Assembly (NCBI GenBank): GCA_948896875.1
Contig: CAQUWW010000033.1
Span: forward strand, 1 to 26,305
DNA length: 26,305 bases
Direction of reading: 5' to 3'
Source: an uncultured Acetatifactor sp.
GTDB lineage: Bacteria > Bacillota > Clostridia > Lachnospirales > Lachnospiraceae
The notes beneath the pieces are model-generated. The model saw only the letters and a list, made by a program, of their open reading frames with translations. It did no database searches and was not told the origin of the DNA. Both the position numbers and the translations under genes were made by a program. Position 1 is the stretch's first letter. Every line of letters begins with the position of its first letter. This document shows, in pieces, positions 8,206-16,434 of this stretch.

Positions 8206-8624
8206 CGCAATTTTAAGGAGAAAAAAGCCCTGTTCTCCTCCAGAAGCCGGAAAAATATTTTGTCGCCCTCCCATATCGGCAAATCGCATACCCTGGACTT
8301 TTCCACCCATTCCAGAGTCCCCTCATCGCACTCCTTCAGCGTGCCGTCATAGCCGTCCGCAGTATACAGGAACATATACTCTGTCTCCACGATACCGGTA
8401 ATAAATGTGATGACGCCTCGAAGCTTCCAGGAAGTCAGCGTCAGCCCCGTCTCCTCCCATGCCTCGCGCAGCAGGCAGTCTTCCGGCGACTCATCCGCCT
8501 CAAAATGGCCGCCTACGCCAATCCATTTGTCCTTATTGATATCCTTCTCCTTTTTCACCCGATGAAGCATCAGATAACTGTCATCCTTTTCTATGTAACA
8601 AAGTGTGGTCAGATTGCTGCGCAT
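8133..8624 (-). CDS. Nudix hydrolase (8-oxo-dGTP diphosphatase-like)
   Basis: This 163-residue Nudix protein has a perfect Nudix box at residues 39-61, G(x5)E(x7)REAWEETGL, which binds the divalent metal for hydrolysis of nucleoside diphosphate-linked substrates. The MLHRVKKEKDINKDKWIGVGGHFE context and the downstream FLYTADGYDG and LEWVEK segments resemble clostridial MutT-like enzymes annotated as 8-oxo-dGTP diphosphatases. The actual substrate is unknown. A TTG at 8639 is in frame but lies at the ribosome site GGGAGGTGAG; the ATG at 8624 is the better start. The C-terminus, SLKLRYDGDRLVEAVLDG, is typical of the family, so the 73-base overlap with the convergent AraC gene seems real rather than a read-through. 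Confidence 0.88.
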   Translation of the reverse strand: MRSNLTTLCYIEKDDSYLMLHRVKKEKDINKDKWIGVGGHFEADESPEDCLLREAWEETGLTLTSWKLRGVITFITGIVETEYMFLYTADGYDGTLKECDEGTLEWVEKSRVCDLPIWEGDKIFFRLLEENRAFFSLKLRYDGDRLVEAVLDGSLLYLPGLVL

Positions 8625-8723
8625 ATTCTCACCTCCCAATCAAATATTTCGTCTCTATCTTACCCTATGGCAGGGGAAAATTCAATACGCCGCCTTCTCT
8701 ATTTTCTTATCTAGTTTCCTTTT

Positions 8724-8898
8724 CGTAACAGTTCAGACACCCCCTACCGCGAAGTCAAAATTGCATTCCTATGCAATTTTGCAAGACTTTCGAGCGCCAA
8801 AACGCATTTTCTTTGCGTTTTGTGTGCATCAGCGTAACAGTTCAGTGCCCTGTCTGAACTGTTACTCCTTTTCCCAAACTTCCATTCTGAACTGTTAC
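8724..8898. repeat. Four-copy GTAACAGTTCAG palindromic repeat cluster
   Basis: The 12-mer GTAACAGTTCAG occurs forward at 8725-8736 and 8834-8845, and inverted (CTGAACTGTTAC) at 8854-8865 and 8887-8898. The inner pair forms a perfect 12-bp stem with an 8-nt loop. The cluster fills most of the 380-base gap between the divergent Nudix and GT51 genes. No open reading frame of note lies there. The order forward, forward, reverse, reverse gives nested hairpin options, so the element resembles a REP/MITE-like unit or a complex regulatory structure rather than a CRISPR. Confidence 0.75.
8748..8822. other. Two further strong hairpins inside the palindrome cluster
   Basis: CAAAATTGCAT (8756-8766) pairs with ATGCAATTTTG (8771-8781) as an 11-bp stem with a TCCT loop. 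An outer CGAAGTC/GACTTTCG pairing extends it with a bulge. A second stem, CAAAACGCA (8798-8806) with TGCGTTTTG (8814-8822), follows after 16 bases. Both lie between the two forward copies of the 12-mer, suggesting one composite structured element. Confidence 0.65.
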
Positions 8899-9004
8899 AT
8901 TATTACAGTTCCCTCACTCAAATGTCACTGAAATGTAAGATAACGGTATTATACTCTAAGAAGACAACACGAAACCATATCAAAAACAACACAGGAGACA
9001 AACG

Positions 9005-9754
9005 ATGAAACACAGACTATCCAAAAGAAAGAAAGGCCCGAGACATATGATCAGAAATCTTACTGCCGCTTTGTTTATTCTTTTTCTGAGCGTGACAGCA
9101 TTTTCCATATCCTTTCTCGGCATAAGAGGGTATCGGCTGTACCAGGATGCCATGGCCGAGATGTCAATCGAGGAAAAAGTGGAAAGCATCCGCGAAAAAG
9201 AACATTTCACCTCCTATTGTGACCTGCCGGAATTCTATGTCAATGCCCTGATTTCCGTGGAGGATCACCGATTCCGGTCGCATTCAGGCATAGATCCCAT
9301 TGCTCTCTGCCGCGCTCTATGGACAGACATTCAGGCACAATCTTTTAAGGAAGGGGGCAGCACGCTGACCCAGCAGCTGGCGAAAAACCTGTTCTTTTCC
9401 CAGGCAAAAACCCTGGAGCGCAAGGTGGCGGAAGCACTTGCAGCATTGGCCCTGGAAAGAAGATACAGCAAAAATGAAATCCTGGAATTATACGCAAACA
9501 CAGCCTACTTCGGCAGCGGCTATTATGGTATTTATGACGCAGCCATGGGATATTTCCACAAGCAGCCATCCGAGCTGACCGACTATGAATCGGCTCTGCT
9601 GGCCGGAATCCCCAACGCGCCATCGGCATACTCCCCAAATGTAAACAGCGAACTGGCCTCTCAACGTGTGGGACAGGTTCTCCGCAGTCTGGTCAGAAAT
9701 GAGCTGATCACTCAGGAGGAGGCGGCCAGAATACAGGCGGATCATACAAAGTAA
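9005..9754 (+). CDS. Stand-alone GT51 peptidoglycan glycosyltransferase
   Basis: The 249-residue protein has a basic cytoplasmic start, one membrane anchor (about residues 17-40) and a glycosyltransferase family 51 domain that polymerises lipid II into glycan strands outside the membrane. The motifs are complete: EDHRFRSHSGID with catalytic Glu86, GGSTLTQQLAKN (117-128), the second acidic residue Glu143 in ERKVAEALAALALE, and SKNEILELYANTAYFGSGYYGI. The spacing between the two glutamates (57) agrees with known GT51 enzymes. No transpeptidase domain follows, so it is a monofunctional MtgA-like enzyme rather than a class A PBP. It starts at an ATG seven bases after AGGAGA. A TATACT box lies at 8950-8955 but no good -35 was found. 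Confidence 0.92.
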   Translation: MKHRLSKRKKGPRHMIRNLTAALFILFLSVTAFSISFLGIRGYRLYQDAMAEMSIEEKVESIREKEHFTSYCDLPEFYVNALISVEDHRFRSHSGIDPIALCRALWTDIQAQSFKEGGSTLTQQLAKNLFFSQAKTLERKVAEALAALALERRYSKNEILELYANTAYFGSGYYGIYDAAMGYFHKQPSELTDYESALLAGIPNAPSAYSPNVNSELASQRVGQVLRSLVRNELITQEEAARIQADHTK

Positions 9755-9847
9755 GCCCTGTCCCTGCCGGCACAAATCCGATCTTGACAGAGCGGCCACA
9801 TCCAGATACACTTAGTCTTATCAAGATAGAAAATGAGGTGTATCCAA

Positions 9848-11074
9848 ATGGAATTCAGCAGAGAAAAAATCAGACAAATCCGGCATTTAATGCTGTTGGC
9901 CGCCCTTCTGATTCTGGGCCTTATCTACAGCAATCAGGTGTTTCAGGGTATTGCGTTTCTCATCGGCATCATCACCCCGTTCCTGGCCGGCGGCGCCATT
10001 GCCTTCGTCCTGAACATTCCGATGAAGGCCTTCGAGGACAGGGTGTTTGCCCGTTGGAAGGGCAAGTCCGCCAAAAAGTGTAAACGTCCCGTATGCCTGG
10101 TGCTTTCCATTGTATCCGTCCTCCTTGTTATCACTGTGGTAGTTGGAACCGTGGTTCCTCAGGTGGCTTCCACCGCCTCTGAAATCGGGAAAAAGATACC
10201 GGCATTCATGGACAGGCTCATGGAAGAACTGGATTTACTGGCCAAAAAATATCCGGAGCTGACGGACCAGATTAACAAGCTGGACCTGGAAGAAATCAAT
10301 TGGGATTCCCTGTTAAACGGTATTTTCGACTTCCTGAAAAACGGCGCCGGGGACATGCTGAACTCCACTGTCAGTGTGGCCAGCGGAATCATATCCGGCA
10401 TTGTCAACGGAGTCATCGCCTTTATCTTCGCCCTGTATATTCTGGCCCAGAAGGAGCGGCTGGAGAACCAGGGCCAGAGAATTATCTCCGCCTATCTGCC
10501 GGAAGCCGCAGGGAAAAAGATTCTGGAAATCTGCAGCCTCCTGTATAAAAATTTCAGCAGCTTTATCACAGGGCAATGCCTGGAGGCCGTGATCCTGGGA
10601 ACCATGTTCGTCATTTCCATGAGCATTTTCCGGATGCCCTATGCTTTGATGATAGGCGTACTGATTGCCTTCACGGCCCTGATTCCCATCGTTGGCGCTT
10701 TCATCGGCTGCGCTGTGGGCGCATTCCTCATTCTCATAGACAACCCGCTGCAGGCTCTCTGGTTTATCATTCTCTTCCTGATCCTCCAGCAGATTGAGGG
10801 AAATCTGATCTATCCAAAGGTGGTGGGCAATTCCGTTGGCCTGCCGGCAATCTGGGTCCTGATGGCGGTCAGCGTGGGTGGTAGCCTGTTCGGCATTTCG
10901 GGAATGCTGCTGTTCATCCCCCTGATGTCCACCTGCTATACTTTGCTGAGGGAGAGTGTCAACAAAAGAAATTCCCGCAGAAAACCCCTTGCAGTCATAG
11001 CACCGGAGAAACAAAAGCTTCCTGACGGCAATGCCAGGAAAAAACAGCAGAATAAAAAGGAATCTTCAACTTGA
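9848..11074 (+). CDS. AI-2E family transporter (TqsA/PerM-like permease)
   Basis: This 408-residue polytopic membrane protein belongs to the AI-2E transporter family. Members include exporters of the quorum signal AI-2 and Na+/H+ antiporters, so the substrate here is unknown. It shows the family's layout: hydrophobic segments near the N-terminus (LLAALLILGLIYSNQ, AFLIGIITPFLAGGAIAFVL), an amphipathic region (about 105-175) rich in charged residues, then several membrane helices including FALYILAQKERL and the conserved block LQQIEGNLIYPKVVGNSVGLPAIWVL. The tail is strongly basic. The frame also has an ATG at 9833, but that codon overlaps the GAGGTG ribosome site; ATG 9848 is correctly spaced. 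The last 80 bases overlap the convergent GH78-like gene. Confidence 0.9.
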   Translation: MEFSREKIRQIRHLMLLAALLILGLIYSNQVFQGIAFLIGIITPFLAGGAIAFVLNIPMKAFEDRVFARWKGKSAKKCKRPVCLVLSIVSVLLVITVVVGTVVPQVASTASEIGKKIPAFMDRLMEELDLLAKKYPELTDQINKLDLEEINWDSLLNGIFDFLKNGAGDMLNSTVSVASGIISGIVNGVIAFIFALYILAQKERLENQGQRIISAYLPEAAGKKILEICSLLYKNFSSFITGQCLEAVILGTMFVISMSIFRMPYALMIGVLIAFTALIPIVGAFIGCAVGAFLILIDNPLQALWFIILFLILQQIEGNLIYPKVVGNSVGLPAIWVLMAVSVGGSLFGISGMLLFIPLMSTCYTLLRESVNKRNSRRKPLAVIAPEKQKLPDGNARKKQQNKKESST

Positions 11075-13559
11075 AATCCTTCACATGCTCCGGCAAATGT
11101 GGACAAAAACGGTATCCGTCCGGCTCTTTCGGGTCCGGGCGAATACCGGCCAATTCCTCGATGATCAGCGGAATCGCCCCGCTGCCCCAGGGATGGCACA
11201 GGCTCGTATTCCATTTCTGATCTTTCCCCCAGGCCTCGAAGCAGGTGGTAGCCCCCTCTCTCAGCATATTGCGCCAACCGTTCTCATCCTCCCTTGTCAG
11301 CAGACGATACAGCGTTTCGTGCCGTCCGATCCGCCCAAGTCCCCGCAGCGCAAAATACATTGGAAAGATACCGCAGCGCCTTCCCGGGGTCAGTAAAAGA
11401 GCTTCATAAGTCTCCACCGCCTCCTCCGGCAGCAGGCCGAAACAGGCCGCGTACAGATTGGCATGCAGCGAACAATGGTCACTTACCTCGCTGTCCGCAA
11501 AAAGCTTCTGCTCCGGCCGGTAGAATACTTTCCGAAAAGCTTCTCCCACCGCCGCCGAAGCCCGGTCACAGGGTAGTCCCAGAATGCCTTCCACCTTCTC
11601 CTTCATAATCAATGCCCCGTACCACAGAGCATTGATCACATTGTGACAGCCCTCTCCCACCACCGGCCGGGTCAGCGCAAAGTCATAATTATCCCGCAGA
11701 TTCTCCGGCCAGTCCACCAGATTCCAGGCGTGGGCCACATTTTCCAGAAGGCCGTCCTCTCTCCCATACTGCCCGTAAAAATCCGTCATCCCGGCAAGGG
11801 TCGGATAGCATTCTCTGAGAAAGTCCGCATCTCCCGTAAAATCATAGTCTGTCAGCACCAACGCGCCGAAAAGCAGCGAAAAATCGGCAATCTCCTGCAT
11901 AAGGGAACCGGGGGCCACCGCCAGAAGTCCCGGCGTCACTTTGGAGGATTCTATAAAATCCCGGATACACTTGCGCAACATGTCGGTTTTCCCCGTCAGC
12001 CAGACATGGGCCCTGGCTGTGATGATAGCATCCCCAAGGTACTGTCCTTTCTCCCGACTGGGACAGTCCAGGAAAGCCTCCTGGGTACCGCAGCGCACCG
12101 TATTCTTACACAGTTCAAAGATACGTCCCAGCTCATCGGTCTCACACTCCAGCGTGCACAGTTCCTCTTCCATTGGATAAAATCGCTCCGTCACATGACA
12201 TTCGGCCAGAACGTCCTCCGGCCGCAGCTTTCCCTCTCCCAGGACCTCCACATAGCGGAAAGCCTTATATTCCCAGGGCTGAAAAATATTGTTTCCCGCT
12301 TTCAGCGTCCATTTTTCTTCATAATGGCAGTTACAGCGCATCTCATAGCGGACCCGCCCTGCCTCGTCCAGTTCCTCCCCGTAACGGAGAATCAACTGCT
12401 GTCCTTCCAGTCCCTGTGCCGTGGCATGAAAGCATCCTGTCCTCTCCCGGCCGAAATCATACTGCACACCGCCCGGCACCGGACGCCGGCTCACCGGCTC
12501 CACCCGTTTTCTCTCCAAAGGTGAGATCTCCTGCCGCACCAGATGATAATCCGCCCACTTTGCCTCCGTCAGACAGCCCCAGTGGCCGTCGTCATACCCC
12601 GGCCGGTTCCAGTCCTCCTCCCACAGACGGCTGTCGAAATTCTCCAGAAACTGGGTGTCATACCCCACAGTCTCCCCGCTGTAAGCTCTGTTGATCTGAT
12701 ACCGCCAGCTTTCGTCGCAGGCCGCCACAGCCCGCTCCCCCTGACAGAACGCAGCCCACAGTCCGAACCGCCCGTCGCCACTTGTACAGGACCGGGTGAT
12801 TTTCCCCTGATAATACAGATGGAGCGCCAGCGTCACAGTGCGCCCTCCCGCAATCTCGTATTCCTGATAGGGATACCTGCTTCCGTAAGCCAACCCGGAG
12901 CCCTGCCCCAGCCATGTTCCGTCCAGCCAGGCCTGGTAGCTGTCGTCCGCGGTAAGACGCAGGATACAGTCCCCGGGCGGCAGACTGATACGTCCCCTCA
13001 CCAGCACATGCAGGTTGCAGGGGGCGTCGGTGTCCGGCAGGGGTGTGGTATCCTGTTCTCTGTGGAGCACATGAATCTGCCGCACCGTCTGCCACTCAGG
13101 TATGGTCATCCAGGGAAGCTTTTTCCAGTCTGCCCTGGTCTTTCCTTTTGAATCTGCTGTCTTTACTGCTTTGCCTGCATGGACGTTTCGATATTCCAGG
13201 TTTTTCTGTAACCGGTCCGCCAGCGCGGAACAGCCGCATTCTGTAGAGAGCCTGACTGCCTCCTCCAGCAGCCGCACTGCACTCTCCGGTGCCAGCACAT
13301 CCGAATTATCCACCGCCCACCAGGGAAACACTCTGTTTTTATGTTCTCCTTCTCCTATCAAAAAGGCATATCCCACCAGCTCCTCCCCCCGAAACAGGAA
13401 AAGATACTGTGGCAGACTGCCCTTCCGGGACTTCTCCATTTCTCTCTTCAACGTCCTCTGCTTCCCGTAAGCAGGGCAAAACCCCAGACGAAGCAGCTGC
13501 TCCGGAATCTGATCCTTCTCTTCGTCCGGAATCTCCAGATAATTGACTATCCTCTCCAA
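10995..13559 (-). CDS. GH78-like alpha-L-rhamnosidase with unusual N-terminal domain
   Basis: The 854-residue protein has the alpha-L-rhamnosidase (GH78) (alpha/alpha)6 barrel at about 465-805. The motif DCPSREKGQYLGDA holds Asp498, Glu503 and Asp510, and the general base is likely Glu775 in TTCFEAWGKDQKWNTSLCHPWGSG. Residues about 150-460 fit the beta-sandwich modules that precede GH78 barrels, with ADDSYQAWLDG and LRYGEELDEAG. Residues 1-125 are unusual: YLFLFRGEELVGYAFLIGE followed by a helix resembles a GNAT acetyltransferase fold. No signal peptide is seen, so it acts in the cytoplasm on imported oligosaccharides. The start is TTG, supported by AGGAGG six bases upstream. The C-terminal beta domain appears short, ending at FSWHCRQEAFVSPVL inside the convergent gene. 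Confidence 0.85.
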   Translation of the reverse strand: MERIVNYLEIPDEEKDQIPEQLLRLGFCPAYGKQRTLKREMEKSRKGSLPQYLFLFRGEELVGYAFLIGEGEHKNRVFPWWAVDNSDVLAPESAVRLLEEAVRLSTECGCSALADRLQKNLEYRNVHAGKAVKTADSKGKTRADWKKLPWMTIPEWQTVRQIHVLHREQDTTPLPDTDAPCNLHVLVRGRISLPPGDCILRLTADDSYQAWLDGTWLGQGSGLAYGSRYPYQEYEIAGGRTVTLALHLYYQGKITRSCTSGDGRFGLWAAFCQGERAVAACDESWRYQINRAYSGETVGYDTQFLENFDSRLWEEDWNRPGYDDGHWGCLTEAKWADYHLVRQEISPLERKRVEPVSRRPVPGGVQYDFGRERTGCFHATAQGLEGQQLILRYGEELDEAGRVRYEMRCNCHYEEKWTLKAGNNIFQPWEYKAFRYVEVLGEGKLRPEDVLAECHVTERFYPMEEELCTLECETDELGRIFELCKNTVRCGTQEAFLDCPSREKGQYLGDAIITARAHVWLTGKTDMLRKCIRDFIESSKVTPGLLAVAPGSLMQEIADFSLLFGALVLTDYDFTGDADFLRECYPTLAGMTDFYGQYGREDGLLENVAHAWNLVDWPENLRDNYDFALTRPVVGEGCHNVINALWYGALIMKEKVEGILGLPCDRASAAVGEAFRKVFYRPEQKLFADSEVSDHCSLHANLYAACFGLLPEEAVETYEALLLTPGRRCGIFPMYFALRGLGRIGRHETLYRLLTREDENGWRNMLREGATTCFEAWGKDQKWNTSLCHPWGSGAIPLIIEELAGIRPDPKEPDGYRFCPHLPEHVKDFKLKIPFYSAVFSWHCRQEAFVSPVL

Positions 13560-13630
13560 AATTCTCCTCCTGAATTCTGTATGACCGTTCTCTTTTTCTC
13601 CGCGCTATGCCGGTCAAATCCAACCCCATT

Positions 13631-13776
13631 ATATCATGATTACAGGGCAATCATGATATGGATGGCCATTCGGCCGTTTCCTGCCGAGAATAAGGTTATT
13701 TTATCATGTGCACAAACCGCACATGATGGATGGCCATCCGGCCGTTTCCTGCCAAGAATAAGGTTATTTTATCATG
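13631..13776. repeat. Duplicated unit: hairpin plus 49-bp direct repeat
   Basis: A 49-bp sequence starting GGATGGCCAT and ending TTTTATCATG occurs at 13660-13708 and 13728-13776 with two mismatches. Each copy is preceded by a hairpin with a 7-nt loop: an 11-bp stem (13631-13641 with 13649-13659) and a 9-bp stem (13703-13711 with 13719-13727), both containing ATCATG/CATGAT. The second copy starts with the perfect palindrome GGATGGCCATCC. The unit repeats with a 68-bp period. It lies in the 399-base gap between the GH31 and GH78 genes, which has no convincing gene. Confidence 0.75.
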
Positions 13777-13793
13777 CAGATTCCACTTAAGCA

Positions 13794-13839
13794 ACAATAG
13801 AATCCACGCTCTGCGAGGATTCTATTGTCATGAATAAAA
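13794..13839. repeat. Dispersed hairpin repeat, copy A
   Basis: ACAATAGAATCC (13794-13805) pairs perfectly with GGATTCTATTGT (13817-13828) around an 11-nt loop. The stretch 13798-13839 recurs at 21350-21391 with one mismatch over 42 bases. The rest of this gap, up to 13958, holds no feature that I can support. Confidence 0.75.
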
Positions 13840-13958
13840 TCGTTACTGTTTAGTTTACTTCGTTTACAGCGACAGATGTACGCCAAATCGCATTACGAAA
13901 AAGACATTCGCAAAAACAGCAGTTTTAATGAGTTCGCTGAATTCTATACATGGCAGCC

Positions 13959-16298
13959 TCATCCTACTCTTACTTCCGCAGTCCCGCCTTCAGCAAAGAA
14001 AAGTGTCACTGTCTTATCCGACATCTGGAAATCCGCCCCAGTGACTCTTATCTCTCCCCCTGCATTCATCAGTTTCGCCCTGCAGGGCTTTTGCCCTGTC
14101 ACTTCAACAGAGCAGGTATTTCCTTCCCTCTTTACCCTGATAAGAGTATCCTGTTTCCTCTCCGCATCGTACACAACCGTCTCTGCCTCTCCACCGTCCG
14201 CAGGCCCATACACCTGGAACGTGACATTCTCTCCGTAGTCATAGACCGGCCCGTCTGTGCAGGCCCCCACCGCCACAATGCTGTTCTCTCTCGCATACAG
14301 AGGAATGCTCAGATACCCATGTTTTTCCCGATACCATCTGCCTCCCTCTCTGACTTCTCCGGTCAGAAAATTCGTCCAGCTTCCCTGTGGCAGATAGTAC
14401 TCCGCCATTCCCTCTTCATTGAAAATCGGCGCAACCAGCAGAGAGTCACCCAGCATATATTGATTTGCAAGATATGCACAGTTCCGGTCGCCGGGAAATT
14501 CCAGCGCCATACTCCGCATCATTGGAACCCCGGTTCTGGAGGTCTCTATTGCATTTCTGTACAGATAGGGCATCAGCGTAGCCTTCAGTCTGGTAAAAAA
14601 GCGCACAACGTCCACGCTTTCCTCATCATAGAGCCAGGGCACCCGGTAAGAGGTGGAACCATGCAGCCTGGAATGGGTGGACAGCAGTCCGAAAGCGCAC
14701 CAGCGCTTATAGACATCCGGTGTTGATTTGCTTTCAAAACCGCCGATGTCATGACTCCAGAATCCGAAGCCGCAACTGGTCAGAGACAGTCCGCCCCTGA
14801 GGCTTTCCTCCATGGATTCATAGTCCGACCAGCAGTCTCCGCCCCAGTGCACGGGAAATTTCTGTCCGCCGACTGTGGCAGAGCGCGCGAACAATACCGC
14901 TTCGTCCTTCCCCCTTTTTCTTACCAGCAGCTCATACACCGTCTTATTGTAAAGATAGCTGTAATAATTGTGCATTTTCACGGGGTCCGCACCATTATAG
15001 TACACCACATCCGTGGGAATCCGCTCTCCGAAATCTGTCTTAAAGCAGTCCACTCCCATATCCAGCAGCAATTCCAGCTTCTCCTGGAACCAGCCAGCAG
15101 CCTCCGGATTGGTAAAGTCCACAAGAGCCATACCCGGCTGCCACATATCCCACTGCCACACATCTCCGTTTGGCCGCCTGAGAAAATATCCCTTTTGAGC
15201 CCCCTCGTCAAACAGCGCCGACTCCTGTCCGATATAGGGATTGATCCAGACACAGACCCTGATTCCCTTTTCCCGAATCCTGGACAGCATTCCCGCCGGA
15301 TCTGGAAATACCCTTTCATCCCAGATAAAGTCCGACCAGTGGAACTCTTTCATCCAGCAGCAGTCAAAATGGAAGACGGATAACGGAATTCCTCTGTCCA
15401 GCATGCCGTCTATAAAGCTCATCACAGTCTTCTCGTCGTAATCCGTGGTAAAGGAAGTGGACAGCCACAGTCCAAAGCTCCATGCCGGCGGCAGAGAAGG
15501 CTTCCCTGTCAGATCCGTATACCGTTCCAGCACTTCCTTCATATCAATTCCTGTCATCAGATAATAATCCAGGCATTCCCCCTCCACGGAAAAAGCCGCC
15601 TTTGTCACCTGTTCCGTGGCCACTTCAAATTCCACCTTCTCCGGATGGTTCACGAATACGCCGTACCCTCTGTCAGACAGATAGAAAGGAATGTTCTTAT
15701 AGGACTGCTCCGTGCTGGTCCCGCCGTCCTCATTCCAGATGGAAACGGACTGCCCGTTTTTCACAAATGCGGTAAAGCGTTCTCCCAGTCCGTAGATCAG
15801 CTCGTTGACGGACAGTCCAAGCTGCTGGCACATGTGGGCATTCCCGCCCTTGTCATATGCCGCTCCCGTCCAGTTTTCCTTCACGTATACAAGGTCTCCC
15901 GGGCCGCTCTTTGTCAGCAGTTTTCCCTCCCTTTCGTAACGCATATCGCAAGTGTCCCTGTCAATGGTCAGGCTTAACCGGCCGCTCCGGATGACGATGG
16001 CGCTTTGTGTCTCCTCCACATCCAGCGTCTGCTCTTCCTGCAGTTCCAGTTCAAATTCCGGTTCCCTTTTCAGTACACCTTTGTGATGGCAGGCCTGGAT
16101 ATGAAGAATATCCGGGGCAGGAGCGGTGATCCGCACAGTGAGATTGATTCCGCCCAGGGTGTCGCCCTTTTTCCTGATGGGAGCCGTTGGGGCACAGATT
16201 GTTACTTCCTTTTCCCTTATCCGGCTCTCATACACCTGCTTTGGCGAGAAGCCGCCGAAGCCTTCTTTCAATAGCCAGCATCCATTATGAAACTTCAT
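13959..16298 (-). CDS. yicI: GH31 alpha-xylosidase (YicI type)
   Basis: The product (779 residues) is collinear with E. coli YicI (772), an intracellular alpha-xylosidase (EC 3.2.1.177) that removes terminal alpha-xylose from isoprimeverose and related oligosaccharides. Conserved blocks include YGLGERFTAFVKNGQ (169-183), STEQSYKNIPFY, PPAWSFGLWLSTSF, FHFDCCWMKEF, WINPYIGQ, the nucleophile Asp422 in CFKTDFGERIPTD and the acid/base Asp488 in HWGGDCW. The spacing of the two aspartates (66) equals that in YicI. The FDCCWMK and KTDFGERIPTD signatures favour alpha-xylosidase over alpha-glucosidase. There is no signal peptide. The ATG follows AAGGAGGA. A good promoter lies just upstream, so it can be transcribed separately from the binding-protein genes, from which it is split by the plus-strand Abi gene. 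Confidence 0.94.
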   Translation of the reverse strand: MKFHNGCWLLKEGFGGFSPKQVYESRIREKEVTICAPTAPIRKKGDTLGGINLTVRITAPAPDILHIQACHHKGVLKREPEFELELQEEQTLDVEETQSAIVIRSGRLSLTIDRDTCDMRYEREGKLLTKSGPGDLVYVKENWTGAAYDKGGNAHMCQQLGLSVNELIYGLGERFTAFVKNGQSVSIWNEDGGTSTEQSYKNIPFYLSDRGYGVFVNHPEKVEFEVATEQVTKAAFSVEGECLDYYLMTGIDMKEVLERYTDLTGKPSLPPAWSFGLWLSTSFTTDYDEKTVMSFIDGMLDRGIPLSVFHFDCCWMKEFHWSDFIWDERVFPDPAGMLSRIREKGIRVCVWINPYIGQESALFDEGAQKGYFLRRPNGDVWQWDMWQPGMALVDFTNPEAAGWFQEKLELLLDMGVDCFKTDFGERIPTDVVYYNGADPVKMHNYYSYLYNKTVYELLVRKRGKDEAVLFARSATVGGQKFPVHWGGDCWSDYESMEESLRGGLSLTSCGFGFWSHDIGGFESKSTPDVYKRWCAFGLLSTHSRLHGSTSYRVPWLYDEESVDVVRFFTRLKATLMPYLYRNAIETSRTGVPMMRSMALEFPGDRNCAYLANQYMLGDSLLVAPIFNEEGMAEYYLPQGSWTNFLTGEVREGGRWYREKHGYLSIPLYARENSIVAVGACTDGPVYDYGENVTFQVYGPADGGEAETVVYDAERKQDTLIRVKREGNTCSVEVTGQKPCRAKLMNAGGEIRVTGADFQMSDKTVTLFFAEGGTAEVRVG

Positions 16299-16343
16299 GT
16301 TTGTTCCTCCTTCGAAAATATTTTTGTAAAACTTCGCGTTTAA

Positions 16344-16372
16344 ATCATAAAGGCAACTTTCGCCACTTACAA
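16344..16372 (-). promoter_or_regulatory. Promoter of the GH31 gene
   Basis: On the minus strand TTGTAA (16372-16367) and TATGAT (16349-16344) are separated by 17 bases, about 45 bases from the GH31 start codon. It runs divergently from the Abi promoter at 16401-16428, with only about 30 bases between the two -35 boxes. Confidence 0.6.
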
Positions 16373-16400
16373 AATGGCTTTCAAAATAGAACTTTATTCA

Positions 16401-16428
16401 TTGACAATTCGTTATTTTATGGTAATAT
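16401..16428 (+). promoter_or_regulatory. Near-consensus promoter of the Abi module
   Basis: A perfect TTGACA at 16401-16406 and TAATAT at 16423-16428 are separated by 16 bases, with TGG directly before the -10 (extended -10). This is the strongest promoter I see in the window. Transcription should start near 16434-16436, only a few bases before the structured leader. Confidence 0.78.
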
Positions 16429-16434
16429 ATAAAT

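Noticed and set aside
8724..8898. CRISPR array
   Set aside because: The repeats are only 12 bp, occur in both orientations, have unequal spacing, and no cas gene is near.
11643..12524. A 293-codon plus-strand open frame inside the GH78-like gene
   Set aside because: It is antisense to a recognisable glycosidase and rich in His, Pro, Arg and Gln with no domain.
13660..13776. CRISPR array or tandem coding repeat
   Set aside because: There are only two copies, with a 19-base spacer that is a hairpin shared with the repeat edge, and there is no open frame through it.
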